Assembly (NCBI GenBank): GCA_013216135.1
Contig: JABSOS010000002.1
Coordinates: 62,001 to 126,000, forward strand
Direction of reading: 5' to 3'
Source: Candidatus Caenarcanales bacterium
GTDB taxonomy: Bacteria; Cyanobacteriota; Vampirovibrionia; LMEP-6097
Length of the DNA: 64,000 nt
Shown here in pieces: positions 1 to 8,200 of the stretch; the first letter of the stretch is position 1, and each line of letters opens with the position of its first letter. A program made the position numbers and the translations under genes. Under the pieces are notes generated by a model. It did not search any database. It was not told the DNA's origin and saw nothing but the letters and a program-made list of their open reading frames with translations.

Positions 1-343
1 AATCTTTCTTTTCCTTCTGTCCCATTAAGGCAAGTTCAGTATAAGTAAAATCATAGTTTTTAGGTAATGGAGATTTTCCTAAATGGATATTAAGAATAGT
101 CTCATATTCTTTTTTATAAACTTCATCATTTAAGAAAACATAGTCTTTACTTACATTTATTAAGTCAACAAATGATTTTTTAAAAGAGCTTAATAAATGA
201 ATGTTAGAGCTTTTTAGCTCCTCAATTTTATTTAGCTTATTTGATGATTTAGTAAAACCAATAAAACTAAACATTAACAAGACTCCAAAAAGTACTTGAA
301 TAACGCTAAGGTAAATGAATTTAATACGAATTGAAGGGGGCAT
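1..343 (-). CDS. N-terminal part of a membrane-anchored sensor-like protein (truncated by window edge)
   Basis: This open frame is not in the ORF track because its stop lies outside the window. Reading leftwards from an ATG at 343 gives about 114 residues without a stop. Residues 1-10 are short and basic (MPPSIRIKF), and residues 10-32 form a hydrophobic helix (LSVIQVLFGVLLMFSFIGF). A charged, helix-prone stretch rich in Lys, Glu and Ser follows. One N-terminal membrane helix followed by a helical region is typical of chemoreceptors, histidine kinases and diguanylate cyclases with a four-helix-bundle sensor, but no output domain is visible here. I cannot name the family. It is codirectional with ggpS but separated by almost 300 bp of hairpin-rich DNA. 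Confidence 0.6.
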   Translation of the reverse strand, partial: MPPSIRIKFIYLSVIQVLFGVLLMFSFIGFTKSSNKLNKIEELKSSNIHLLSSFKKSFVDLINVSKDYVFLNDEVYKKEYETILNIHLGKSPLPKNYDFTYTELALMGQKEKKD

Positions 344-485
344 AGATCAGTTACCAGTAAGTTTAAGAAACACTTACTCTTAATATTTACCCTCTATCTA
401 TTTTTTATCTCAACAAAAACTAAATGATTTAGATATTATCTTGCAGCTTCTAATGTATTTTTGGAATTATTGTAAGTTTGTAATA

Positions 486-506
486 CTCCTAAGCTCTGCT
501 TAGGAG
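486..506. terminator. Perfect 9-bp hairpin in the gap after ggpS
   Basis: CTCCTAAGC and GCTTAGGAG pair perfectly around a TCT loop. Read leftwards there is no T-tract after the stem, so it is not a textbook intrinsic terminator. It is the first of four hairpins packed between the partial sensor gene and ggpS. The rest of the 344-637 gap shows no convincing reading frame. Confidence 0.5.
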
Positions 507-541
507 ATAAAAAAACAAACGAACAACAAAAGCAGCATCAT

Positions 542-600
542 AGCCATCACAAACATATAGGGAGAACTCATTGAGCTTTCACTATATGTTTGTGATGGCT
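542..600. repeat. Long inverted repeat, 19-bp perfect arms
   Basis: The arms 542-560 (AGCCATCACAAACATATAG) and 582-600 are perfect reverse complements around a 21-nt loop. The loop itself contains a short palindrome, CTCATTGAG. A second small stem (AACAC/GTGTT) follows at 603-619. The position, just past the end of ggpS, suggests an RNA 3'-end structure or a palindromic repeat element. No open frame accompanies it. Confidence 0.8.
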
Positions 601-631
601 CAGGAACACGAAGTGTTTCTATAGATTTGAA

Positions 632-656
632 AACCCATCAGCTTAGCTGAGGGGTT
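632..656 (-). terminator. Hairpin overlapping the ggpS stop codon
   Basis: AACCC-A-TCAGC, loop TTA, then GCTGA-G-GGGTT form a 10-bp stem with one mismatch. On the minus strand the structure covers the last codons and the TGA stop of ggpS and is followed by a short TTTTC run. It probably ends or protects the ggpS transcript. Confidence 0.5.
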
Positions 657-2164
657 GACAAATCTAGATGCTGCCTTTTATTTTTAATTAAATTGAATTG
701 ATCAGTAATGTGACTTGCCCAGAAGTTAACATCCCATTTTTCAACTTTACTGTACATAATTTTCATACGCTCAGAAGCTTCATCTGGAGACATATCTATA
801 GCTTTATCGATAGCTTCATCCATATCTTTACCTGAGTAAGGATTAGCATGAATAGCTTCAGCAAGCTCAACAGCAGCACCTGTAAATTCAGAAAGAATTA
901 GTGCCCCTGGGGTACCATTTTTAGAAGCTATATATTCTTTAGCTACTAAGTTTAAGCCATCTCTAAGTGGTGTAATCCAGCAGATATCAGCTGCTTTATA
1001 GTAACAAACAAGCTCTTTAAAAGGAATTGGACGAGTCGAAAGCATGATAGGTGTCCAGCCTAGAGTACCATACTTACCATTAATAGAACCTACTAAGCTT
1101 TCAATATCTTTTTGCGCAGCTTTATAAACAGTCATTCCTTTATTCGCAGCAACACAAACCACAAAGAATTTAACTTTACCTATAAGCTCCGGTCTTCTTT
1201 CAAGAAGCCTATCAAAAGCTTCTAACATCTCTTTCGTACCTTTAGTGTAGTCAACACGACCTACTGAGAACATGAATTTCATATCACGGACTTCAGCTTT
1301 AATTTCAGCGAGTCTTGTACCTGAATCAAAACTATCTAAATGCTCAGAAATAACACTAGCATTAGTTCCAATAGGCCAAGTATCAACAAAAACTTCTCTA
1401 CCATTATGTTTTAAAGTAGTAACAACTGATGGCTCAGATAAAGGTAAACCAGATGAAGTAAATATAGGTTCCACAGCTTTTCTTTCAGTAATTTCAGCTC
1501 CTCTAAGTGATCTAGCTACACCAGCAAAATTCTCACTATAACGTGGTATATGAAACCCAACAATATCACTATCTAATAATGAATCTAGAATCTCCTCTCT
1601 CCAAGGAAGAATATTGAAGACATCAGCTGCTGGGAATGGTGTATGGTGGAAGAAAGCTATTTTCACATTAGGTTTAATCTTTCTAATAAAAGCTGGAACT
1701 AACCACAAGTTATAGTCATGCACCCAAATAATTGCATCATCAGCAGCTTCTTCACAAGCAGCTTCAGCAAAAAGTCTATTTACTTCTCTAAATGTTTCCC
1801 AATCTACAGCATCATAGTTATAAAGCCATGGAAATGAGTGTAAAGTAGGCCATAAAGCTTCTTTAGAAGTTACATGGTAAAAAGATTTTACTTGCTCTGC
1901 GGTTAAACCTAATCTAACAACATCGTATTCTCCAAAAGAATCATTAATAGTGATGTGCCTTTCAAAACTTGCCTGCTCTTTAGCAGTGATTTGTTTCCAA
2001 GCAACCCAGCACCCTTTGTCAACAGCACCAAAGAAACCTTTAAGTGCTGGCACAATACCATTAGGGCTTTTATTTTCTTTAAAAGTTGTTTTACCTTTAA
2101 CTTTAACTTCTTCGTATGGTTGTCTATGATAGACAATTACTAGAGATGATTTTTTTCTTTCCAT
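638..2164 (-). CDS. ggpS: Glucosylglycerol-phosphate synthase (GT20 family)
   Basis: This cytoplasmic glycosyltransferase is expected to join ADP-glucose to glycerol 3-phosphate, making glucosylglycerol phosphate for salt protection. The 508-residue length fits the cyanobacterial enzyme (about 500). GT20 signatures are in order: WVHDYNLW near residue 147, FFHHTPFP near 171, GRVDYTKG near 302 and RDGLNLVAKEY near 401. I prefer GgpS over trehalose-6-phosphate synthase because stretches such as FYHVTSKEALWP and HSFPW match the cyanobacterial GgpS I remember, whereas OtsA differs there. A HAD phosphatase lies 2 bp upstream on the same strand and is the likely partner that removes the phosphate. 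The gene ends in a hairpin and is followed by further inverted repeats. Substrate choice cannot be proven from sequence alone. Confidence 0.88.
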   Translation of the reverse strand: MERKKSSLVIVYHRQPYEEVKVKGKTTFKENKSPNGIVPALKGFFGAVDKGCWVAWKQITAKEQASFERHITINDSFGEYDVVRLGLTAEQVKSFYHVTSKEALWPTLHSFPWLYNYDAVDWETFREVNRLFAEAACEEAADDAIIWVHDYNLWLVPAFIRKIKPNVKIAFFHHTPFPAADVFNILPWREEILDSLLDSDIVGFHIPRYSENFAGVARSLRGAEITERKAVEPIFTSSGLPLSEPSVVTTLKHNGREVFVDTWPIGTNASVISEHLDSFDSGTRLAEIKAEVRDMKFMFSVGRVDYTKGTKEMLEAFDRLLERRPELIGKVKFFVVCVAANKGMTVYKAAQKDIESLVGSINGKYGTLGWTPIMLSTRPIPFKELVCYYKAADICWITPLRDGLNLVAKEYIASKNGTPGALILSEFTGAAVELAEAIHANPYSGKDMDEAIDKAIDMSPDEASERMKIMYSKVEKWDVNFWASHITDQFNLIKNKRQHLDLSTPQLS

Positions 2165-2166
2165 GA

Positions 2167-2913
2167 CTAAAATAAATTAAAATGACGAATTGATTCTTCA
2201 ATTCCAGCTGCGCCGTGCCCTTTAGCTAAATAAACATTTTTAAGTCTATTTAACTCTTCTTTTAAAAGATCTTCAGAATTACCTACAGCAACACTCTTTA
2301 AACCAGTTTCAAAAAGTGATAAATCGTTTAATGTATCACCAGCGGTTAAAACCGTTTCAGCATTTAAACCTAAAAGCTCGATAAGTTTTAGAAGTGTAGG
2401 ACCTTTCTTAACACCTTTAGGTAAAATATCAAAATATAAGTTAGCAGAGAAAATAGCATCATATCCAGCTGCTATAGCATCAGCGGCAGCCGCTCTAGCT
2501 TTATCTTCTTCAGAGTAAAAATATGAAACCCTTTTTCCACCATAGATTTTTTGTTCTTTTAGGTGAGGGTGAGCTTGCATTAATTCACGAGCTTTTTCTT
2601 CACCAGACCATAAAGAGTCAATCCAGCCCTGAATCTCTTTCAGAGACTCATAATCATTAGTGTTTACCACAGTAGTTCCGACATCTCCAATGATTAGATC
2701 AGGCTTAGGTACTTCTTTTGTATCTATTAAATTTCTAACAAAAGGTATATCCCTACCAGTTACAAAAACCAAACCAATTTGATCTTTGTTTTCTTCTAAG
2801 AAACTGTAAAGTTTTTTTCTCTCTTCTTCTGTACCACCGAGGAAAGTTCCATCTAAGTCTGTAGCTAAAGTAAAGCGAAGCTTTGAGGGGTTAAGATTCA
2901 ATGAAGCACGCAC
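2167..2913 (-). CDS. HAD-superfamily sugar phosphatase, probable glucosylglycerol-phosphate phosphatase
   Basis: The protein has 248 residues with the HAD motifs in order: nucleophile motif TDLDGT (Asp19 and Asp21), motif II with Thr51 in FVTGRD, a Lys pair near 168, and the metal-binding GDTLND near 191. The cap and overall layout resemble the sucrose-phosphatase/Cof-type class. It is the first gene of a two-gene minus-strand operon, with 2 bp between its stop and the ggpS start. Dephosphorylation of glucosylglycerol phosphate is therefore the most likely job. The classical cyanobacterial phosphatase for this step is longer (about 420 residues) and of a different type, so this would be a replacement enzyme. 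That assignment is inferred from context; the HAD fold is visible directly. Confidence 0.72.
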   Translation of the reverse strand: MRASLNLNPSKLRFTLATDLDGTFLGGTEEERKKLYSFLEENKDQIGLVFVTGRDIPFVRNLIDTKEVPKPDLIIGDVGTTVVNTNDYESLKEIQGWIDSLWSGEEKARELMQAHPHLKEQKIYGGKRVSYFYSEEDKARAAAADAIAAGYDAIFSANLYFDILPKGVKKGPTLLKLIELLGLNAETVLTAGDTLNDLSLFETGLKSVAVGNSEDLLKEELNRLKNVYLAKGHGAAGIEESIRHFNLF

Positions 2914-2983
2914 AATATTGACTATGATAGCTTTTCAGAGCTTCAATGTCAAGCCCCAGACTAAATATACAAGAAAAACCCTG

Positions 2984-4222
2984 TCAGACACTAGCTTTCA
3001 AAAAGACCGGCAAGCATCTTATCTGAAGCATAATTAATTTAATGAAATTTGCAATTATAGTTGCCCAGATAGCTCCAACTATTCCATATACAGGTATCAA
3101 CCAAAAGTTCAGTAAGATATTAACGACAATGCTTATGAATTGGATAAAGTTGCGCCCTTTATGGTCACTTTGCGTAGCAAGTATTAAACTTGGGATTATA
3201 TTTAAAAACCAAATCAAGGCTATAAAAGCAAAGAGTGGGGCAAGTTCAATTGCTGGAGCGTATTTTTCATAGAAAAAGAAACTCAATACAGGTTTAGAGA
3301 AATAATAAATACCTAAAGCAATAGGCAACGCAAGACCAATTACTAAAATAAATAGTTTTTTTATAGTACTTTGAAAGTCCTTTGAGGAGCGAACTGTTTT
3401 AAATAACTGAGGTAAAAAGAGCTGCTTAATAGATTTAGGTAAAATTTTGATCAAGCGATTTAACTTAGATGGAATCGAATAAAAAGCTACAGAACTAGGT
3501 CCTAGAATATAGTTAATCATTAATCTATCAATCTTGGACTGTGCTTCTTCCATATAATCAAAGATTCCAAAAAGAAACGACTGCTTTAACATCGAAGGAA
3601 TACCTTCCAAGTCAAACTTCGGCTTACAAAATTTAATCGTGGTAAAAAATGAAACAAGAAATTTGATTAAGGCGGCTAAAATATAAGCTAAAAGCAAGAT
3701 CTCAATACCACCTAAATACTTGAAGACTACAAATATAGTCAGCAGCTGCATTATTTTATTAAAAGCTGTTAAACTTGCAACTAATTTAAATTGATCGAGA
3801 GCTTTGCGAATCACCCCAAAGATATTTGTAAAACTCTTAAAGAACTCCACCAGTAAATAAGTCACAATCACTTTAATCATCAAAGGATCAGTATGAATAT
3901 TCTTTGCAAAGAAATAAATAAAGATACACATCGGTATTGCTATAGCAAAGCGAATTATCAAAGCATTCCCCAGTGCAGTGTTTAAACCATCTATAAAACC
4001 ATCTTTATCCCTGTTAGCATACTCTAGAATAGAGTTTTTAAAGCCCATAGTAAAGAAAAAGGAAAACATCTCAACAAATGCTTCTCCAGTAAGTAGAATA
4101 CCAAGCACTTCAGGCTCTAAGTAATTTGCAAGCAATACCGTTGCGTAAGCTGAGCAGCCGATAACTACAATATTACTTATACTTAAGTATGAAAAAGATT
4201 CAAATAATTTCTTAAAATTCAT
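2984..4222 (-). CDS. Polysaccharide/oligosaccharide flippase-like membrane protein (MATE/MOP superfamily)
   Basis: The 412-residue protein is almost entirely hydrophobic and holds about a dozen predicted membrane helices. The N-terminal region has the Wzx-like pattern of a short amphipathic start followed by helices with the motif LEPEVLGILLTGEAF. Known members move lipid-linked sugars from the inner to the outer face of the membrane. The neighbours fit a surface-glycan role only loosely: a divergent sulfotransferase starts 68 bp away. The start at 4222 is supported by a basic, amphipathic MNFKKLFESF beginning. The exact substrate cannot be told. Confidence 0.75.
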   Translation of the reverse strand: MNFKKLFESFSYLSISNIVVIGCSAYATVLLANYLEPEVLGILLTGEAFVEMFSFFFTMGFKNSILEYANRDKDGFIDGLNTALGNALIIRFAIAIPMCIFIYFFAKNIHTDPLMIKVIVTYLLVEFFKSFTNIFGVIRKALDQFKLVASLTAFNKIMQLLTIFVVFKYLGGIEILLLAYILAALIKFLVSFFTTIKFCKPKFDLEGIPSMLKQSFLFGIFDYMEEAQSKIDRLMINYILGPSSVAFYSIPSKLNRLIKILPKSIKQLFLPQLFKTVRSSKDFQSTIKKLFILVIGLALPIALGIYYFSKPVLSFFFYEKYAPAIELAPLFAFIALIWFLNIIPSLILATQSDHKGRNFIQFISIVVNILLNFWLIPVYGIVGAIWATIIANFIKLIMLQIRCLPVFLKASV

Positions 4223-4290
4223 CTCATAAAACCTGATTTATAACAGGACTTTCTAATTATATAGTATGATCATATCTTGCAAAAATACTG

Positions 4291-5283
4291 ATGAAAGAAC
4301 CGATATTTATCGTTGGTGAGGGAAGATCAGGAACCACCACCTTAAGGAATATAATTTCAGAGCACCCAAATATTTGGGGTGTCGATAGAGAATCTTATCT
4401 ATTCGTAGAAAACTGGCCTCAGGCAAACCCTTTTTTCAAAGAATATGAGAATAATTTCCAAAAACTTTTGCTAAGTGTTTTCGTTTCTATAAAAAGAGTC
4501 GGTGTTAACGCTCATAAAATTATAAAAAGTAAAGATCTTCCAGAAGATATAAAAGAAGAACTTGATCAATTTAAAGAATCAGTAGAATACGCAAATCTAA
4601 AAAAGCAATTCAAAGAAACAGAGGAAATTAATAGATTTGAGATCTTTGAAGCTATTTCAAATTATTACTGTAAAAAATTTGCTAAAAATCGTTTCATAGA
4701 GAAAACTCCATACCATCTCTATTACGTTAAAGAAATTTTACAGAAATACCCTAATGCTAAAATCATCGCTCTCTACCGTGATCCTAGAGCTGTCTGTGCA
4801 TCATGGTTAAAACTTGATAACTTAAAAAACCTTTTAGGTGTTTGCCTTAGCTGGAATAAAGCTATGCGTGAAATTAGAGAACTAAAAAAACAGCTAAATG
4901 AAAATCAGTTAAAAATAATTAGGTTTGAAGATTTAATTTCTAGCCCTGAAGAAACACTAAAAGATATCTGTAACTTTATAGGAGAAGATTTCAAACCGAA
5001 TCTATTAGAAGTTGGTAATAAATCTAATAGCAGCTATGAAAGTGATAGAGCAGAAACTGGTTTTAGAACGAATACTTTAAATCGCTGGCAGAAAATTCTA
5101 ACGACGAAGCAAGTTGCACTTATAAATTTAATCTGCTCAAAGTTTTATTCTGACTTTAATATCGAGAATTACTCAAATAAGCTTAAGCCTTTAGAAGTAT
5201 TATATATGCCTCTATTTATTTCACTAGAACCGATAAAGCTGTTCACGGTAAAATTAAAGAAACTGATATCACGTTATGTCTAA
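4291..5283 (+). CDS. PAPS-dependent sulfotransferase family protein
   Basis: The 330-residue protein opens with the 5'-phosphosulfate-binding loop, IFIVGEGRSGTT (residues 5-16). It carries the 3'-phosphate-binding motif YRDPRAVCASW near residue 162. Both are standard for the sulfotransferase fold that transfers sulfate from PAPS to a hydroxyl or amine. The acceptor is unknown. The gene overlaps the next one (SDR) by 8 bp, so the two are probably translated together and may act on one substrate. A flippase gene lies on the opposite strand upstream, which would fit sulfation of a surface polymer or lipid; this is inference. Confidence 0.8.
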   Translation: MKEPIFIVGEGRSGTTTLRNIISEHPNIWGVDRESYLFVENWPQANPFFKEYENNFQKLLLSVFVSIKRVGVNAHKIIKSKDLPEDIKEELDQFKESVEYANLKKQFKETEEINRFEIFEAISNYYCKKFAKNRFIEKTPYHLYYVKEILQKYPNAKIIALYRDPRAVCASWLKLDNLKNLLGVCLSWNKAMREIRELKKQLNENQLKIIRFEDLISSPEETLKDICNFIGEDFKPNLLEVGNKSNSSYESDRAETGFRTNTLNRWQKILTTKQVALINLICSKFYSDFNIENYSNKLKPLEVLYMPLFISLEPIKLFTVKLKKLISRYV

Positions 5284-5977
5284 AAAAATTGCTATTGTCA
5301 CTGGAGCTAATAGAGGAATAGGAAAAGAGATTGCAAGGCAGCTCGCTTCTAAAGATTTCAAAATTGTTTTAGCTTGTAGAACTTTAGAGAAAGCAAATCA
5401 AGCTAAAGAAGATTTACTAAAAGAAAACTCAAACTATGACTTATTGGAGTTAGAGATTAATGTAGCCGATATTAATAGCATTCACAAAGCTGCAAATACA
5501 ATCAAAAAACAGGGTTTAAAAATTGATGTTCTCGTAAATAATGCAGGAATCTTTCCTGGAAACTATAACAGCAGCATTATTAACTGTGATATAGGTGAAA
5601 TCAAAGAAGCTTTAAATACTAATACTTTAGGACCAATTAGCTTAATTCAAAGTCTAGTAGATAGTTTTAATAAAGGCGCTGAAATCATTAATATTTCATC
5701 TGGCATGGGACAGCTTTCTGAAATGAATGGACATTGTCCTGCTTATAGAATTTCTAAAACAGGAATTAATGCTGTTACGAAAATCTTTGCTGAAGAATTA
5801 AGACCATATGGTGTTAGCATTAATTCGGTTTGTCCTGGTTGGGTTAAAACTGATATGGGTGGAGCTAATGCTACAAGAGTTGTTTCTAAAGGTGCTGAAA
5901 CTCCTGTCTGGCTTGCAACAGAAAATCCCGGCTATACTGGAAGCTTCTTTAGAGATAAAGAATTGATAGAGTGGTAA
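5276..5977 (+). CDS. Short-chain dehydrogenase/reductase
   Basis: The 233-residue Rossmann-fold oxidoreductase has the cofactor motif TGANRGIG (residues 9-16), the NNAG motif near 88, the catalytic Ser in ISSGMG near 142 and the YRISK form of the YxxxK active site near 156. The length is typical of classical SDRs, and the Arg after the second Gly region suggests NADPH. The ATG lies inside the last codons of the sulfotransferase gene, an 8-bp overlap pointing to translational coupling. The substrate is unknown; eukaryotic-like carbonyl reductases share this pattern. Confidence 0.87.
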   Translation: MSKKIAIVTGANRGIGKEIARQLASKDFKIVLACRTLEKANQAKEDLLKENSNYDLLELEINVADINSIHKAANTIKKQGLKIDVLVNNAGIFPGNYNSSIINCDIGEIKEALNTNTLGPISLIQSLVDSFNKGAEIINISSGMGQLSEMNGHCPAYRISKTGINAVTKIFAEELRPYGVSINSVCPGWVKTDMGGANATRVVSKGAETPVWLATENPGYTGSFFRDKELIEW

Positions 5978-5993
5978 GTATAAATAATCTTAT

Positions 5994-6110
5994 AGATAGT
6001 TAGGTTGATTTCTAGCTAGGCTTGCGCAGCCTGAAGAAACGGAGCTTATCTAACATAAGTGAGTATTCTGAAGGTAAGCGTAACGACGCTAGAGATCAAT
6101 CTAACTATCT
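5994..6110. repeat. Large inverted repeat between convergent genes
   Basis: Arms 5994-6016 and 6088-6110 pair over 23 bp. The only two non-Watson-Crick positions are G-T pairs, which would be G-U wobbles in RNA. The 71-nt loop holds two further stems: AGGCT/AGCCT (6018-6032) and CTTAT/ATAAG (6045-6059). The right arm ends exactly next to the desaturase stop codon. It probably serves as a shared 3'-end structure for the convergent SDR and desaturase transcripts, though no T-tract is present. Confidence 0.8.
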
Positions 6111-7253
6111 CTAAGCGCTTTGTTCTTCTTTTTCAATCTTAGTTTCAAACCTTTTTAACATTCCGAAAAGAAGCTTACAAGAAGCATCAAATTCTTTTTT
6201 AGCTTTAGTGATTTGCTTAGAAAGCTTATGCTTTTCATTAACAGAAACTGTAATAATTCTTGCTTTTTTCAGATCTTTTAAACGCTTAAAAGTACTTTCT
6301 ACATTGCTCTTTAAATGTCCACAAACTTTCATCATGTGATCTTTAGAGAGAGATAAAAGTTTAAATGCTTTGCACTGAGACTCGAAGTTAATGACAGCCA
6401 TAATCGCCATTTTTTTCATAATAACTTCTTGGTCAACTGTTTTTAAATTTGAAGCAAGCTTTAATTTAGCTAAGCCAGCAATTAACCATTTAGTCGGATC
6501 AAAGTCAAAGAAACGAATTCCATTTCTATAGTCTGAAGGAAATTCATGATGAAAATTATGATACCCTTCTCCAAAAGTTAAAACAGCTGTAATAAAATTA
6601 TCTCTTGAACTATGCTTGTTAGAGAATTTTTGATCCCCTAATGTATGAGCAAGTGAGTTAATAAAGAAGGTAGAGTGGTGATTAATAGTAAGTCTTAAAG
6701 CACCAGCAATAAATAAACCACCTAAAGCATCTCCCCAAATCGCTCCTAAAAGCATAGGTAAAACAAAAGCAAAAAATACAGACAATTTTAAAATGTGTCT
6801 ATGCTGAAACATTACTAATTTATCTTTTACTAAATCTGGAACTTCTTCTGGGTTATAAGATTTATCACCTTCATAAAAAAGCCATAAAATATGAGCCCAC
6901 ATGAAACCTTTTTTAATGCTGTAAGGGTCTTTTTCGATATCATCAACAAATCTATGGTGACGTCTATGATCCTGTGACCACTTTAAAGCAGTCCCTTGGA
7001 ATGCTGCAGCACCAAAACATAAAAAGAAAAGACTTACTAAGGGATTAGCATCGTATGCTTTGTGAGAAAAATATCTGTGATAACCAGCAGTAATACTTAG
7101 CTGAGCTAGTACATAAAAAACTACTGCGAGAATAACAGTATTAAAGCTGTATGAACTAGATTTCAACCAAATAGGTAAAGCAGTCAATGAAATAATAGGG
7201 AGTGCTATTAAAAATGTTGTATTGACTATATTTAGTTTTTTCTGATCAGACAT
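6111..7253 (-). CDS. Fatty-acid (acyl-CoA/acyl-lipid delta-9 type) desaturase
   Basis: This is a membrane di-iron desaturase of 380 residues. All three histidine boxes are present: HRYFSH (59-64), HRRHH (96-100) and HNFHH (232-236). Hydrophobic helix pairs lie before the first box and around 155-200. It should introduce a cis double bond into a saturated acyl chain and so control membrane fluidity. Compared with typical cyanobacterial DesC proteins it carries an extra Lys-rich, helical C-terminal tail of about 100 residues, reminiscent of longer acyl-CoA desaturases. The gene stands alone on its strand and ends against a large inverted repeat. Confidence 0.9.
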   Translation of the reverse strand: MSDQKKLNIVNTTFLIALPIISLTALPIWLKSSSYSFNTVILAVVFYVLAQLSITAGYHRYFSHKAYDANPLVSLFFLCFGAAAFQGTALKWSQDHRRHHRFVDDIEKDPYSIKKGFMWAHILWLFYEGDKSYNPEEVPDLVKDKLVMFQHRHILKLSVFFAFVLPMLLGAIWGDALGGLFIAGALRLTINHHSTFFINSLAHTLGDQKFSNKHSSRDNFITAVLTFGEGYHNFHHEFPSDYRNGIRFFDFDPTKWLIAGLAKLKLASNLKTVDQEVIMKKMAIMAVINFESQCKAFKLLSLSKDHMMKVCGHLKSNVESTFKRLKDLKKARIITVSVNEKHKLSKQITKAKKEFDASCKLLFGMLKRFETKIEKEEQSA

Positions 7254-7426
7254 TAATACCTTCTTATTATAATTTATACTATACTCTGCCCTAATTCAAT
7301 AAATAAATAGTTAAGAAAGCCCGAAAATATGGGATTTTAGCCGTATTTTAAGTATTTAAGTATTAATTTAATATTATTTAACACAATCACAACCAATTAT
7401 CTTGACCAGCGTGCTATACATATTAT

Positions 7427-8200
7427 GTGGATTATATAAATAAAGCAAAACAAATAATTCAAAGTAAGCTTCAAGGTGGTAAAGATCAACTAACTCAAGG
7501 ACTAGAGCAAAAACAGCCCCAGGATACGTCAAGCAATATTAATGATTTAACGGCTAGAGATAAAAAAGGAGTGATGAAGTTATTTAGAATCATCTATCCA
7601 AAACAAGGGACAATTAAATCAAATGAATTATCAGATATTTTCAATTCTTTTATTGAAGCAAATATTGAACCATTTAATAACAAAAAATTAAAGAATAAGT
7701 TAAACAACTTCATAAAAGCCTACTCTTTTAAAAAAGAGAAAGAAACAACTAAGAATAATATGACGAATAAATCAGTTGAAACTGTTTATCAAATAGACGA
7801 AAATGATTTAGAAGAATTAAAAAAAGCTATAATTTCAAATTTGGAAAAATCTGTTTCAGGTGAAATCCACCATAACAATCTTTATCAAGCCCTAGACTTA
7901 ATCCAGTGCGGAGGTGATGAACATCAACCAATAATTAAACCTGAAGATAAAAAATTAAATCAATTAGTACTTATATCTAAAGCTATAAATTTTTTAAGTA
8001 GCTATGATTTCACGGTAGACAATATAAGTAAAACAATATCAAATGAAAAGTTATCAACATGCTATGAAAACAACATAAAATATATAACTTCTTCTTCATT
8101 GGAAGAAGAAGATCAGTTAATACTTAGAGAAATTAATAATCAAGCAGTAAGTAATGCTATGAATTACAACAACTTCAAGTTAGAACCTTATGAATACTAA
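7427..8200 (+). CDS. Hypothetical hydrophilic protein, possibly the front part of a decayed locus
   Basis: I do not recognise this 257-residue protein. It is Lys-, Asn- and Gln-rich with no signal peptide or membrane helix, and is predicted mostly helical. Translation probably starts at GTG 7427; an ATG two bases upstream is in another frame. The stop codon overlaps, by 11 bp, the start of a reading frame that is clearly broken (8190-9040). This ORF may therefore be an intact N-terminal remnant of a longer ancestral gene or a separate small gene. The 172-bp region upstream is very AT-rich and holds no other frame. Confidence 0.45.
   Translation: MDYINKAKQIIQSKLQGGKDQLTQGLEQKQPQDTSSNINDLTARDKKGVMKLFRIIYPKQGTIKSNELSDIFNSFIEANIEPFNNKKLKNKLNNFIKAYSFKKEKETTKNNMTNKSVETVYQIDENDLEELKKAIISNLEKSVSGEIHHNNLYQALDLIQCGGDEHQPIIKPEDKKLNQLVLISKAINFLSSYDFTVDNISKTISNEKLSTCYENNIKYITSSSLEEEDQLILREINNQAVSNAMNYNNFKLEPYEY

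Noticed and set aside
638-2164. Trehalose-6-phosphate synthase (OtsA)
   Set aside because: The GT20 motifs fit both, but regions outside the core match remembered cyanobacterial GgpS much better.
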